From: Phoebastria nigripes
Lineage: Eukaryota; Chordata; Aves; Procellariiformes; Diomedeidae
Direction of reading: 5' to 3'
DNA: 64,000 nucleotides
Assembly: GCA_035582835.1 (NCBI GenBank)
Contig: JAYKAV010002790.1
Location: 344,571 to 408,570, forward strand
Within the stretch, counting starts at the first letter, position 1, and each line of letters starts with the position of its first letter. The position numbers and the translations under genes are program-made. The notes under the pieces are model-generated. The model saw only the letters and a list, made by a program, of their open reading frames with translations. It had not been told where the DNA came from and did not search any database. Positions 25,735 through 37,300 of the stretch are shown piece after piece.

Positions 25735-27965
25735 AGTGAATTCTCNATTCTTGGTGAAGTAAGGAGGGGGGCCAGCAAAACCGCTACCATGGACTTCCAG
25801 AGGGCAGACTTTGGCCTGTTCAGGACACTGGTCGAGAGAGTCCCTTGGGAGGCAGTCCTGAAGGGCAAAAGGGTCCAGGAAGGCTGGACGTTCTTCAAGA
25901 AGGAAGTCTTCAAGGCGCAGGAGCAGGCTGTCCCCATATGCCATAAGAAGGACGGGCGGGGAAGACGCCTGGCCTGGCTGAACGGGGAGCTCTTGCTGGG
26001 ACTCAGGAAAAAAAGGAGAGTTTACCACTTGTGGAAGAAGGGGCAGGCAACTCAAGAAGAGTACAGGGATCTCGTTAGGTCGTGCAGAGAGGAAATCAGA
26101 AAGGCAAAAGCCCAGCTAGAATGCAATCTGGCCGCTGTCGTTAGAGACAAATAAAAAATGTTTTTACAAGTATATTAATGACAAAAAGAGAGCCAAGGAG
26201 AATCTCCATCCTCTATTGGATGCAGGGGAGGGAACATTGCCACCGAGGACAAGGAAAAGGCTAAGGTAATTAATGCCTTCTTTGCCTCAGTCTTTAATAG
26301 TCAGACCAGNNANCCTCAGGGTATTCAGCCCCCTGAGCTGGAAGACAGGGACGGCGAGCAGGATAAACCCCCCATAATCCAAGAGGAAGCAGTGAACGAC
26401 CTGCTACGCCACCTGGACGCTCACAAGTCTATGGGGCTGGATGGGATCCACCCGAGAGTGCTGAGGGAGCTGGCGGAGGAGCTTGCCAAGCCACTCTCCA
26501 TCATTTATCAGCGGTCCTGGTTAACGGGGGAGGTCTCGGACAACTGGAGGCTTGCCAATGTGACGCCCATCTACAAGAAGGGCCAGAAGGAGGATCTGGG
26601 GAGCTACAGGCCTGTCAGCCTGACCTCGGTGCCGGGGAAGATCATGGAGCGGTTCATCTTGGGGGCGCTCGCAAGCCATGTGTGGGACAACCAGGGGATC
26701 AGGCCCAGCCAGCATGGGTTCATGAAAGGCAATTCCTGCTTGACCAACCTGATCTCCTTCTATGACCAGGTGACCCNCCTAGTGGATGAGGGAAAGGCTG
26801 TGGCTATGCTCTACCTGGACTTCAGGAAAGCCTTCGACACTGTCTCCCACAGCATTCTCCTAGAGAAGCTGGCGGCTCACGGCTTAGACAGGTGTACTCT
26901 GCGCTGGGTAAAAAACTGGCTGGACAGCCGGGCCCAGAGAGTTGTGGTGAATGGAGCGAAGTCCACTTGGCGGCCAGTCACGAGCGGTGTCCCCCAGGGC
27001 TCCGTTTTGGGGCCGGTCTTGTTCAATATCTTTATCAATGATCTGGAGGAGGGGATTGAGTGCTCCCTCAGTAAGTTTGCAGACGACACCAAGCTGGGCG
27101 GGTGTGTTGATCTGCTCGAGGGTAGGAAGGCTCTGCAGAGGGACCTGGACAGGCTGGATCGATGGGCTGAGGCCAACTGCATGAGGTTCAACAAGGCCAA
27201 GTGCCAGGTCCTGCACTTTGGCGACAACAACCCCATGCGATGCTACAGGCTTGGGGAAGAGTGGCTGGAAAGCTGCCTGTCAGAAAAGGACCTGGGGGTG
27301 CTGGTTGACAGCCGGCTGAATATGAGCCGGCAGTGTGCCCAGGTGGCCAAGAAGGCCAATGGCATCCTGGCCTGTATCAGAAATAGTGTGGCCAGCAGGA
27401 GTAGGGAAGTGATCATGCCCCTGTACTTGGCCCTGGTGAGGCCNCACNTCGAATACTGTGTTCCATTTTGGGCCCCTCACTACAAGAAGGACATTGAGGT
27501 GCTGGAGTGTGTCCAGAGGAGGGCAATGAAGCTGGTGAAGGGTCTGGAGTAAACAAGTCTTACAAGGAGCGGCTGAGGGAACTGGGACTGTTTAGCCTGG
27601 AGAAGAGGAGGCTCAGGGGAGAACTTATCGTGCTCTACAACTACCTGAAAGGAGGTTGNAGTGAGGTGGGTGTTGGTCTCTTCTCCCAGGTAACTAGCGA
27701 TAGGACGAGAGGAAATGGCCTCAAGTTGTGCCAGGGGAGGTTTAGATTGGACATTAGGAAAAATTTCCTTACTGAAAGAGTGGTTAAGCATTGGAACAGG
27801 CTGCCCAGGGAAGTGGTGGAGTCACCATCCCTGGAAGTATTTAAAAGACGTGTAGATGAGGTGCTTAGGGACATGGTTTAGTGGGCATGGTGGTGTTGGG
27901 TTGATGGTTGGACTTGATGATCTTAGAGGTCTTTTCCAACCTTTATGATTCTATGATTCTATGAA
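25735..27965 (+). mobile_element. CR1 LINE, 5' truncated
   Basis: The copy begins inside the end of the endonuclease part of ORF2 (EFxILGEVRRGASKT at about 25738) and runs to the 3' end. It finishes with the CR1-type short tail of repeated ATTCTATG units (27945-27965), with no poly(A). It lies in the same orientation as ADGB. Its GC content is well above that of its surroundings. No target duplication is evident, as is usual for CR1. The 5' UTR, ORF1 and most of the endonuclease are missing, so the copy is dead on arrival. The open reading over more than 380 codons suggests a fairly young insertion. Confidence 0.95.
25738..27881 (+). pseudogene. CR1 ORF2 remnant: reverse transcriptase with frameshifts
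   Basis: Order of visible parts: endonuclease-RT linker (25738-26150), then the RT fingers and palm (26392-27552), then the C-terminal region (27555-27881). Motifs seen are [26 protein letters not shown] (domain A), [20 protein letters not shown] and the catalytic FADD at 27076-27087. Three frameshifts are visible: near 26151 (an extra A in an A run), near 26227 (which restores the frame), and near 27550, where the C-terminal part [16 protein letters not shown] moves to another frame. N bases at 26310-26313, 26776, 27444 and 27448 fall within it. It encodes the target-primed reverse transcription enzyme of the element and is not a host gene. Confidence 0.93.
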
Positions 27966-28721
27966 TTGTACATTTAGGATCAATATCAGCAATATAACAG
28001 ATAAACCACTATACTAGATGCTTACAAAATGTTAATAAACACCTACAAACTTCTGAACACCTTTCTCTAACTAATCCCAAGGATTTCTAATCATGCACAC
28101 AGAGACATACACATGCAATTATACGCATCCTCCTGGCATTCTGGGTTACAAGCACACCTTCTCTTTTGGGAGTGCAGGTTCTTCTACTTGCACACACCTC
28201 CTATTGGAGATGCAAGTTGGGATGCTCTAAGCTTTATATGCTGCTCCCTACAATCTGCTAATCTACAGGTTGGTGAGAAAGCCCACCCGGAGGTGGGCAT
28301 GCACACATGTGAGGGGTGGGTCCCTACTTGTCACACCCTGTGTGGACAGTCCCCTAGGTGGATGCACATTTCTCAGGGCATCTGACATTGAAGGGCAGGG
28401 AGCTCTGTCAGGCAAAAACACTTTGCCAGTTTCTCTACTCAGTGGGCCCAAAGACATAGAATATTCAATAGATCACTTCCACCAGAAATAGGAATATTCT
28501 TTGATATCTTTCAAATTTTTCTTCAAACTGCTGGTCTTTTTCAGTTCTTGCACATAACAAGGAAGTCATTGACAGGCCAGTCAGTACTTTCATGGGCGTC
28601 ACATATCTGGCAAGGAACAATTAATGTTTATGAATAAAACAGGCTGTTCTCTGTTCATTATCGTTGTAACAAGAAGCCTGAGAGTGCAGGTGAAGCAGCT
28701 CACGCTCAAAACACAACTTTG

Positions 28722-28793
28722 TATAAATGCCTTGTGTTAAAGACTGTGTGAAAGTCCTATAAATGCCTTGTGTTAAAGACTGTGTGGAAGTCC
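28722..28793. repeat. 36-bp tandem duplication, two copies
   Basis: The unit starts TATAAATGCCTTGTGTTAAA and ends GTCC. Copy one is 28722-28757 and copy two 28758-28793, with one substitution (GAAAG against GGAAG). The start of a third unit (TATAAA) follows. Confidence 0.9.
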
Positions 28794-29318
28794 TATAAAC
28801 CCTTGAAAACCAGGGTCTTTAAACAGGGTGTCTTGGAGAAGAAGTTTCAGAAATTGATGTATACACCACTTCTAGTCAATAGTCAATATTCAGCATAATA
28901 CTTGCTCACCAACAAGAAAAGAAGGATTACCATTAAGTGTATCAGGGCCTTGGGGTTTTTTCCTATCACCCACTGCATAATACATTACTGTCAGGCTTCA
29001 ACTTATGATATGAACATTCAGTAGGCAACTGCTAGAATTATTAATCTCCTCTCTTTTATTCTGACTGAACTCCTGACTGAGGAAGCATTGAATGTATCAC
29101 ATACCAAGTGAGCACCAAAAAGTTTATGTTTTTTTGGAGGATATTTCTTTCCTCGAGCCTCAGTCCAACAACAATTTGTAAATTGTTGGAGGTGTGTGTA
29201 TTTTTAAGGTGTGTACACCTTTTGTTAAGTACATCTCTAAGTAAACTGAATAAATTACATACTTGACAGGTTCTGCATTTTCATCATCATGATTGGATAG
29301 GTTGATAATAAACCAGTT

Positions 29319-29321
<3 letters not shown>

Positions 29322-29370
<49 letters not shown>
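29322..29370. repeat. Poly(T) run of 49
   Basis: There are 49 T in a row on the plus strand. No retroposed gene or SINE could be recognised on its left side in the minus orientation, so it is treated as a homopolymer expansion. The real length is likely uncertain. Confidence 0.85.
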
Positions 29371-29371
<1 letters not shown>

Positions 29372-30181
29372 AACAGCAGCATTTGTCCATGAAAGAAATG
29401 ACCTTGGAATATTCTGGGAATATCATTGTTTTGCTGATACAGTTGCATTTTACTGGTTAAAAATACATTAAATTACTTATTGTTTGTTTTCAAATAGTAG
29501 GAGTAGAAATACATAAAAATGCTCTAAGCAATATCCATTAATAGGTTATTAAAAGAATGCGAGAATAATAATTAAGATGTTGCAGTATTTGCATGTTAAC
29601 ATATTTGATATTGTTTTTTCATATTTAATAGATTGCTTCATGGTCATCTTACCCCATTTTGTCAAGGATAGTTAATTTAATGTGCTAAGTTTCCATGACA
29701 ATCAGCTAATTTAATCTCTTGTGATTTAATTAACAGGTAGTAACCAAAAATATATAGCAAGTATTAGCATTTCATTAAAGTAATATAGCTGCCGAAATAA
29801 GATAATGGACTTAGATACACAATTGGGACTGAAACTCCTTTTAATCTCTTGCTTTTATTCTAATAAAATCTTTTGAAACATTCAAAGGGAAGATAATTGT
29901 GACTGTGTTACTGCTAAAGATCTTGATATTTCATTATCTCAGTCCTTAAGAAGGGGGTTAGATAACACATGCTTACATTTTTCTCTGTTCTTTATTGCTG
30001 CAGTAATACAATTAGGTATTTATGTCTAATTGGCATGTGTGCAACATTGTTTTCATCTTGTTCTCCTAGTTCGCTTAACAAGCAAAGAGTTATTTATATT
30101 TCCATCAATTTTTACTTCTGCCTCCACTGAAGTCAGCGACAGAGCTTTCTTTTACTGTAGCCAGAATAGGCCTTGCACAGG

Positions 30182-30748
30182 TGTCCTGGTTCCAGCTGGG
30201 ACAGAGTTAACTTTCTTCCCAGTAGCTGGGGGGTGTGTGCTGTGCTTTGGGTTTGGTATAATAGGAGCGTTGATGGCCCATTGGTGTTGTGGGTGTTGCT
30301 GGGTGGTGCTTGCACCGGGCACCTTTCGGCCTCCCATGCCCTGCCAGGTGCATGGGAAGCTGGCGGGGGAGCATAGCCGGGGTGGTTGACCCAGCTGGCC
30401 AATGGGGTATTCCATACCNTGNNACGTCATGCTCAGTATAAAAACTAAGGGTGTGGGGGGGCTCTGGGTCCTGGGACGGGCTCTCACGTTTCGGGCAACG
30501 CGTCGGTTCGGCATGTGGTGAGCAGTTGCATTGTGCATCGCCTGCTTTGTATATTCTATTGTTGTTGTTGTTATCACTGTTACTATTACTGTTCTACTTT
30601 GTTTTATTCAATTATTAAACTGTTTTTATCTCAACCTGTGAGTTTTCCTACTCGTACCCTCCCGATTCTCTCCCCCATCCCACCGGAGCGGGGGGGTGAG
30701 NGAGCAGCTGCATGGTGTTTAGGTGCTGGCCAGGGTTAAACCACGACA
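30182..30748 (+). mobile_element. Solo LTR, family A, avian ERVL-like
   Basis: The element begins TGTCCTGGTTCCAGCTGGGA and ends GGGTTAAACCACGACA. A perfect 5-bp duplication, ACAGG, flanks it at 30177-30181 and 30749-30753. In reading order it carries GGCCAATGGGG (a CCAAT box at about 30399), a CRE-like ACGTCATG, TATAAAA at 30437-30443 and ATTAAA at 30614-30619. This order (promoter core, then poly(A) signal) sets the orientation as plus. There is no internal viral region, so it is a solo LTR. Ns at about 30419-30423 fall in the CRE. The reading frames across it on both strands are by-products. Confidence 0.92.
30437..30443 (+). promoter_or_regulatory. TATA box of the family A LTR
   Basis: TATAAAA follows CRE-like ACGTCATGCTCAG directly and lies downstream of a CCAAT box, the usual LTR U3 core. 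It is on the same strand as ADGB and about 770 bp before exon 10, so intragenic transcription could start here. Confidence 0.6.
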
Positions 30749-31213
30749 ACAGGTTTCCTTGGTTATCGTGTGTTTTAGCTGTCTGGTAGCTATGGAGACC
30801 CATTTTGAGGGAAAAGACAAAAAACTATTCTGACACAAAACATTTTTTTTTGTCCTGTCTTTATTTAAGTAGTGCACATTATAAATGTTTTTCTTGTCTA
30901 GGGGCCATAGACAAGACATTCACTTCTGGTGTTATCATCTAATTTCCCTCATCTGTCTTGGGTTTTGGTTTTTTGAGGGTTAGTTAAAAGGGCAACAGTT
31001 CACATCTTTTGTACATAGATATGTGTGTAGTGCCAAGCCAGTAATGATAAGGAATATATGTATATATAGATTTTGTGCTCCCCTGTTAAACTGTCAAAAT
31101 AAAGGAGGCACAAATTATTTTGACAAAATTCTGTTAAGAATAGTAGTTATGAAGACTGTCATTTGAAAGTAAATGTATGGATTAAAGTGTTTGAGTTTTC
31201 TTTTATTATTTAG

Positions 31214-31358
31214 CCACTTCCCACGGCCTACCTTCAAAAAAGGATCTCATTCCGTATCCTGTCTCCCTTCTGTTACTGAAAGTGATGAAAATGTAAGTGA
31301 CAGTAATGTGGATATGAATGAAAGTGGGAGACACTCAAATGCAGAAGATTATTCTCAG
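31214..31358 (+). CDS. ADGB: ADGB exon 10 of window, acidic serine-rich linker
   Basis: The exon of 145 bp enters in phase 2 and leaves in phase 0. It reads HFPRPTFKKGSHSVSCLPSV and then TESDENVSDSNVDMNESGRH and SNAEDYSQ. The part up to LPSV.E.DE is like other androglobins. The rest is a low-complexity acidic and serine-rich linker. The acceptor is TTATTATTTAG, and the donor is GTAATA. It lies between two family A LTRs in opposite orientation. Confidence 0.92.
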
Positions 31359-34300
31359 GTAATAATTTTCCTAATTTTTTTAAATTGACCTAGTTTTATA
31401 TTCCAAAGGATAGTGAAAGGCAAAATAGAAAATACTTAATACTTAAATATAGGTTTTTAAAGACTTTTCAGTAAGCGTTTTTTCCCCCTGGTATTTAAGT
31501 AATTTCCCTGCTCTTTGCACTTTATAGTTATATTGATGTGTACTGCGTGGAAATCTTTTCTAATGCTTTTCGTTTTGACCTTATTTTTTATGATTTATTC
31601 CTCAGATTCTGAAAGTCCTATTGCTAACACTATAAAATATTTTGGTTTTGCTCTTTAAAATCAATTTGATGGGAGAGTCTTAAGAAGATAGTCAGGGGTC
31701 TTTATAAATAAATGTTTATTTCATGTTACGATTAGTGTATTTCATGTACTGTGAAGGATGTACCTAGGCACGTGGCTACTTGAAAAATGTAAACTTTATA
31801 AACTCATGCCTTAAAAATGGCATCCTGATTTGGTTCTTAACTGAAAGACTTTCAGGCTGGATCTAGAAAAAGAGTTAAAGCTTCAATGCTGAGTTTGCCT
31901 GCTCTTAAATTTCAGAAGCTTTGCCTTCTAAGGGAATCCTCAGCCATGAATTAGACACTCAAGCTTCTTGAGCAAAATATTTTGTATAGGGAAATGATTT
32001 GCAACATAGGGAAATAGAGACTTAAATAGTCAAACAAACAAACAGAGCTCCACTGAAGTTATTTTATTTGCTCAACACCTACAAAAGAACCCAACTTGGC
32101 AGTGCCAGTATCTCTTCAATTTCATCCTTATTGCAGCAAAGACTGTTCATAAGAGCATCTGATAGCATTTCTCTTTTTGACTTTAAGAAAATTGAGGGAA
32201 AAAGCAGTCTAGGCAATATACAAATGCTTTCAATGAAGTTAAACTCAAAATCTGGATCCAACTCAATAAACCAATTCTACTTTGGGGAAGATGTAATGTT
32301 TACATTACATGGGGAAGTTGTAAATGTTTACTACAGTTCTCCCCTCTACATTTATTTTCTATTCCACGTAAAGAATGAGTACTTCTTCCGTATCTGTTAC
32401 ATTAAATACGATTACAGTACAGAAAATAATTTAAATGAACCTATAAAATTTATTCATCCGTAGTGCTGCATAAAAGAAAAACAGCAACAAAGTCCTTATC
32501 TGCACAATCCTGTAGTAAGGATGACTCAGTTATTTTAAAAATTCTACTGTTCTTTTCTGGGACAAACTGATAAATATACTTGAGGATAGCATTTGTGGTA
32601 TTTGGTTGATGTATAGTAATTGCCTATACAGTTACAAAATGTGTTTGAAGACCAAAGACATACTGTTAAGGATAGTATTAGGTATCTTCATGAACAAAGA
32701 AAACATAATTTAGTTTGGTAAATTTTGAAATAAAAGGGAAATAATTTTCTGTGTAATTTTTGGAGGGCCTATTTATGTGTTTCCTCTTCAGAGTATACTG
32801 TAATGCCATTTTTGTATTTCAGATCTGAAACTCAGTTGTTTTAAACTGTTCTATATCTATTGTGTGTACAGAAAATGTACGTGTGTGGATATAGTTATTG
32901 GGTATTTATTAGTTTAAAATAAGGTAATTCTGTGGTGAAGGAGAATTCTTTGCAGTAGAATATACATTTAGCTATTCTGTATTTTGTGTACATTTTATAA
33001 ACAATAGTTTAATTAGTACTTCATGACCTTTTTAAAGTCTTTTTAATACTTGCAATTTAAGAAAATCATTACAAAAGCAGCAGGGTAAAAAGGAGCTGTA
33101 AGTAGCATCTTACAATATATAATAATTATTGGTTGCATGACTTCAGTCTCTCTAGCTGTACGAATATGGATTTAGATAATTACAAATTAATAGCTGTTTA
33201 TGTGCTGGAAGCATAAAAGTAGTTTGGAATGTCACTTTGATTTTCTCCCCTAGTCCAAGAGTGTAAGAACCATGCGATTGTAGAAAGCTGGTCTGTCACA
33301 GTACGACGTGCAGTTAAGGAGAGACAAGGGCAAGTAAGACAATACAAGAGAGAGAGACATTGATAAAACCAGAATGGTTGGAAGAAGACATGAGTATGAC
33401 TTAGTCTGAGGGCAATCTGATTCAGACATGAAACGTAAGAAGTCATGAGCAGCTAATTGACTTATACTTGAACCTTACTTTTGCCTCAATTTAAATCTCA
33501 GCTGAAAAATGTTATGCCTATTAATAGCTGCAGTAATGTTAAGAAGAACAATCTTCTTTATTTCACATATTAAATCTTTTTATCAACAAAATTATGTGGA
33601 TACCTCTGGGAGATTCATTATGGGAGAGCTTTCTTTCCATAGTTTTAAAACTTGAAATAACAATATACATCTATACTTTTTTTAAAAAAAATCAATTAGT
33701 GATTAAAAAAGAAAACAGTGAAAGAGAAACTTTGATATCCCCAACTCACTAGGTTATGGCTAATTGTAGAATTTTGTATTGTAGTATACTTAGTGTGAAT
33801 AACTTTGTCTCCATTTTAACCTGTGCAATTACTATTCAGGAGACATCTGCTTTAAAACCTTTGATATAGATTTGGTGAATCTTTGGGATGCAGCAGTTTT
33901 ATGCTTTAAGCTGACTGAAATTCAGTCAGCTGCTGTGCCAGATCCTCAGCAAGTTTAAATTGGCATATTTCAATTCACTCCAATGTAAACTGTATGAAGT
34001 TACCTCACTGAATGTCTGATTCACTGTTCCTAAGGTCTGTTGTCACAGAAACAGAGACTAGTGATAAATGAAAGATAAAATTTTAGGAGCTGGATGTACC
34101 TTCTTCGAAGAATAAAGTTGAAAGACGGCATTATCCCTTGTATTCCCAAAGTACTCATGCCAAAGAATAGAAATGCTTTATTACTGATTTTTTCAAACTT
34201 TTTTCCCCCTCAATTTCCTATTCCCTCTGATTTTACAGTTCTGAAAGCTTTGTGGATTTGCATAAGGAAAAAAAAAATCTTTAAAAATACCTATTTTTGG

Positions 34301-37300
34301 TAGTTAAATTGATCTTGAATCACACTGTTATTAAGAAAATACATTTTGTGAATTTTTTGTTTAAAAACTCTATAAAATAGGGCCCAGTTCTTTAATGAAG
34401 GGCTCACTTTTATTCTTCTTCAGTAGGAAGGCAAGTAATTTATATGTGTAAGACGCATTGAAATGCATGTGAAAGTAGATTTTTGGCTTGTTCCATTTGG
34501 TTGGAAAAAATTATTTGTGGAATAATGGCTTCCTGAACTAGAAGGTTTTCAGAATTTGATTTTTCCTTTCATTTTTATTCCTTATCCACTTTTGTGGTCA
34601 GGAGAAAAGCAAAAAGGTCGTCATATGTAAACTGCACAGTGTCTTGCAGTTTTCTGGAACAGTAATTTTGGCAAACTCTTTTGACAAAAAGATTATCCTG
34701 GAATAGTGTTTCCTTGTAGCTCTGCCATTCAAAAGCCTACTTCAATATTCTTCATCATGATGAATTCTTTAATACAAGTTATCTCCAATTCCATTGAGAA
34801 GAAAGCTCTTTGCCTTCTGTTTGAGGAAATGTTGAACAGTAACAAAGCAAGAAAAATGTAATCCAAATATGTTTACCATCAGAATCTGCGATGGCTGCTA
34901 GATATTTTAATAGACTGACCTGATTGCTATATTCAGAAATCTTAAGCAGAACACTCTGATTTCTCTTTGTGGCTTCTTCAGTGTCAAGCTCCCTGGCAAT
35001 GCTACTTTCTAGAGCGGAAGGGTTAAAATTGCCACTCTCTCCCAGTGACATAAACACTTTAATGTTCATGTTTGCCTCATTTTTCTCACTTCAGTGCCAT
35101 CCTTTTATTATATGCAAGTTCAGTCTTACCTTCTGCTTTACAACTGATATCAGTCTATTTAGTTTGCATGCTCTGTTGTGTGCTTTTTTCATGTTTCCCA
35201 TAAATGTTCCAGACTGTTGTTTCATAACAAGCTTTTTCTTCTCCTCATTCTAATCCTTCTTATGAATATTTCCTGAGCCCAGTGAATTGGTATTGAGTCA
35301 ACAGGAGGGCTAGGTAGAAAATACAAAATTCTATTTTCTTTACAAATTTTATAGTTTTGAAAATTACTTCAATCTGCACAAAATGAAAATTCCCTGCTTG
35401 TTTTTTCAGGGAAAAAAGTATACATGACATTTGAGGCACATGAATTAGAAGAGGGACTTGAGCTCTCAAATTAGACATTTGTGGTATAAAGAATCTTTAT
35501 GATGGGCCCACAAATATCTACTTGCTTATACAGAATGGGACAGCTCCAACATTAGAGACTGAATAAAAAGAGAAGCCGAGTTGGTAATCCAGTATTTTTA
35601 AGCCATTCCTATACCTCAGTCTGTACACAACTTTGCAGCTGTTTGTTCTTTTGTACCACTGCCTTTTTTAAAAAGCCACCTCTGTTGCCTTCTCCCACAT
35701 CACAGCTAAAACTAGAGCTGATATTCCAGTTAGTGAAAACAGTGACTCAGGAGTAGGCAAAAAAAGAATGCATCCAAGTGACTATAGATGCAAACCCCTT
35801 TGATGATATAACTCTCAGGTCAACATCAAACCGAGAAATTTAATACAGGGTTGGATCTTAAGAAATATTTTGGTCGTCTTTGTCATTTTGGAGGTAGATT
35901 TAAAATGGATCTTTAATCTTAAAAGTGATGTATTTGAAGCTTTATTCCTTCACCTGCAATTATATCCAGAGAGCTTATTTTTGGAAGAAGACTGGTGCTT
36001 TTTACAGAAAAGATGGTGGGAAAAGTTTTGCCATGCATCGTTTCTACAATAGAAAAGGATACTGGTTTTATAAAAATATCAGATAGATTTTAAAACACAT
36101 TATTTGTTGGATGTGAATAAAATAATGACATAGCTAATGTTAGGAGGTTGAACAATACAAATGAATCCTTGAAAGTAACAAGATAGCTATAAATTTATGA
36201 ATTACCATTATTTTTACAATTATGTGTTAACGATTATAAAACATAATAGATGATAAATTAGATTTTTAAGTTAACCAGTGAATTTTCCTCACATTTTGCG
36301 TTCAGATTTCCCATTGATTGCAGGAAGAACAATAAGTAACTAAATTCTCCCTGAATCTAACTGTGTGCATCCTTTCATGTTTCACAGATGGATCCAAGTC
36401 TTTTTTTATTTCTTTCTTTATCAGATACTGTGGCAGCGGAGCTGACCTTTCAGACAATGTGTGTTCATTAAGGAGGAAAAACACCTTTAGTTTCTCTCTC
36501 TGTGCCAATGTATTAGTCGCTGTAGCTGAGGCAATAGCATAACAGAATGAGAACTTCCTTGACACTCCCAGTTGTCTCAGAATCAGTGAGGTTTAGGTAG
36601 ACGGACACATCCCGTACCATTAGAGAAGCAGACAGCTTTTGACTATGTTATGTTTGCGCTCTAAAAACCGAGTAAATGAGCCTACAGGAGACTCTACACA
36701 GCTGTGGTTAGATTGCTTTCACAGCTCAAACTGGCTTAAGTAACATTATTAAGGATCTAGATTTTCCAGGGTACGTTCTCCTTCTTTACTGGAAATTTTG
36801 TTGAAGCAGTTTTTGAGGATTTTCTGTATCTCTCCAGGCCTTCCTGCTGCCAGCTGTTAATACCAACAAAGTAGCTCTATAGTAAGCTGCCACGTGTCTG
36901 TACTAGAAGCATGGATCATGTGTACTGTCCCTGAACAGTAAGTCTGGCAGAAAGTGCTGGAGTCGTGGTGCAAACATTGCAGTCTCCAAGGCTTGTACAG
37001 TAGATCAAATACTTTTTATACTTTGGACATGCCCAGGATTTCTGAGAAGAAACTTGATAAATTGTACAGTTGACATGTACCTGTTCAGTAAATCCTGTGA
37101 CTCCTACAAGAAATTTGGCAATATTGGAATCTTGCAGATTGTAGACTCCCATGCAGAAATATGACAGCTCTATGCATGCATACTTCTGAAGTCACAGTTT
37201 AAAGGGGAGAGGTAGTCTGGGTATTAAGTAGAGATTTTTCAGGCCCAAATACTGAGTCGTGAATGTCAANGTCACGTGACAAGTGATCACAGCTTGCCTT

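Larger units (their letters stand above)
25561..31213. other. ADGB intron with CR1 and solo LTR
   Basis: This 5.7-kb intron holds the CR1 copy at 25735-27965, a GC-richer unassigned island at about 28090-28480, a 36-bp tandem duplication at 28722-28793, a T49 run at 29322-29370, and the family A solo LTR at 30182-30748. Confidence 0.85.

Noticed and set aside
26521..27236. Minus-strand frames of 64 to 119 codons across the CR1
   Set aside because: They are antisense shadows of the GC-rich reverse transcriptase gene.
30030..30739. Frames of up to 141 codons on both strands of the LTR
   Set aside because: They arise from LTR sequence and have no viral or host domain. Similar frames recur in the other copy at 40519-41147.
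32068..32463. 131-codon open frame on the plus strand
   Set aside because: It is an AT-rich intron frame with no recognisable domain and no splice or promoter context. Frames of this length are expected by chance in a window of this size.
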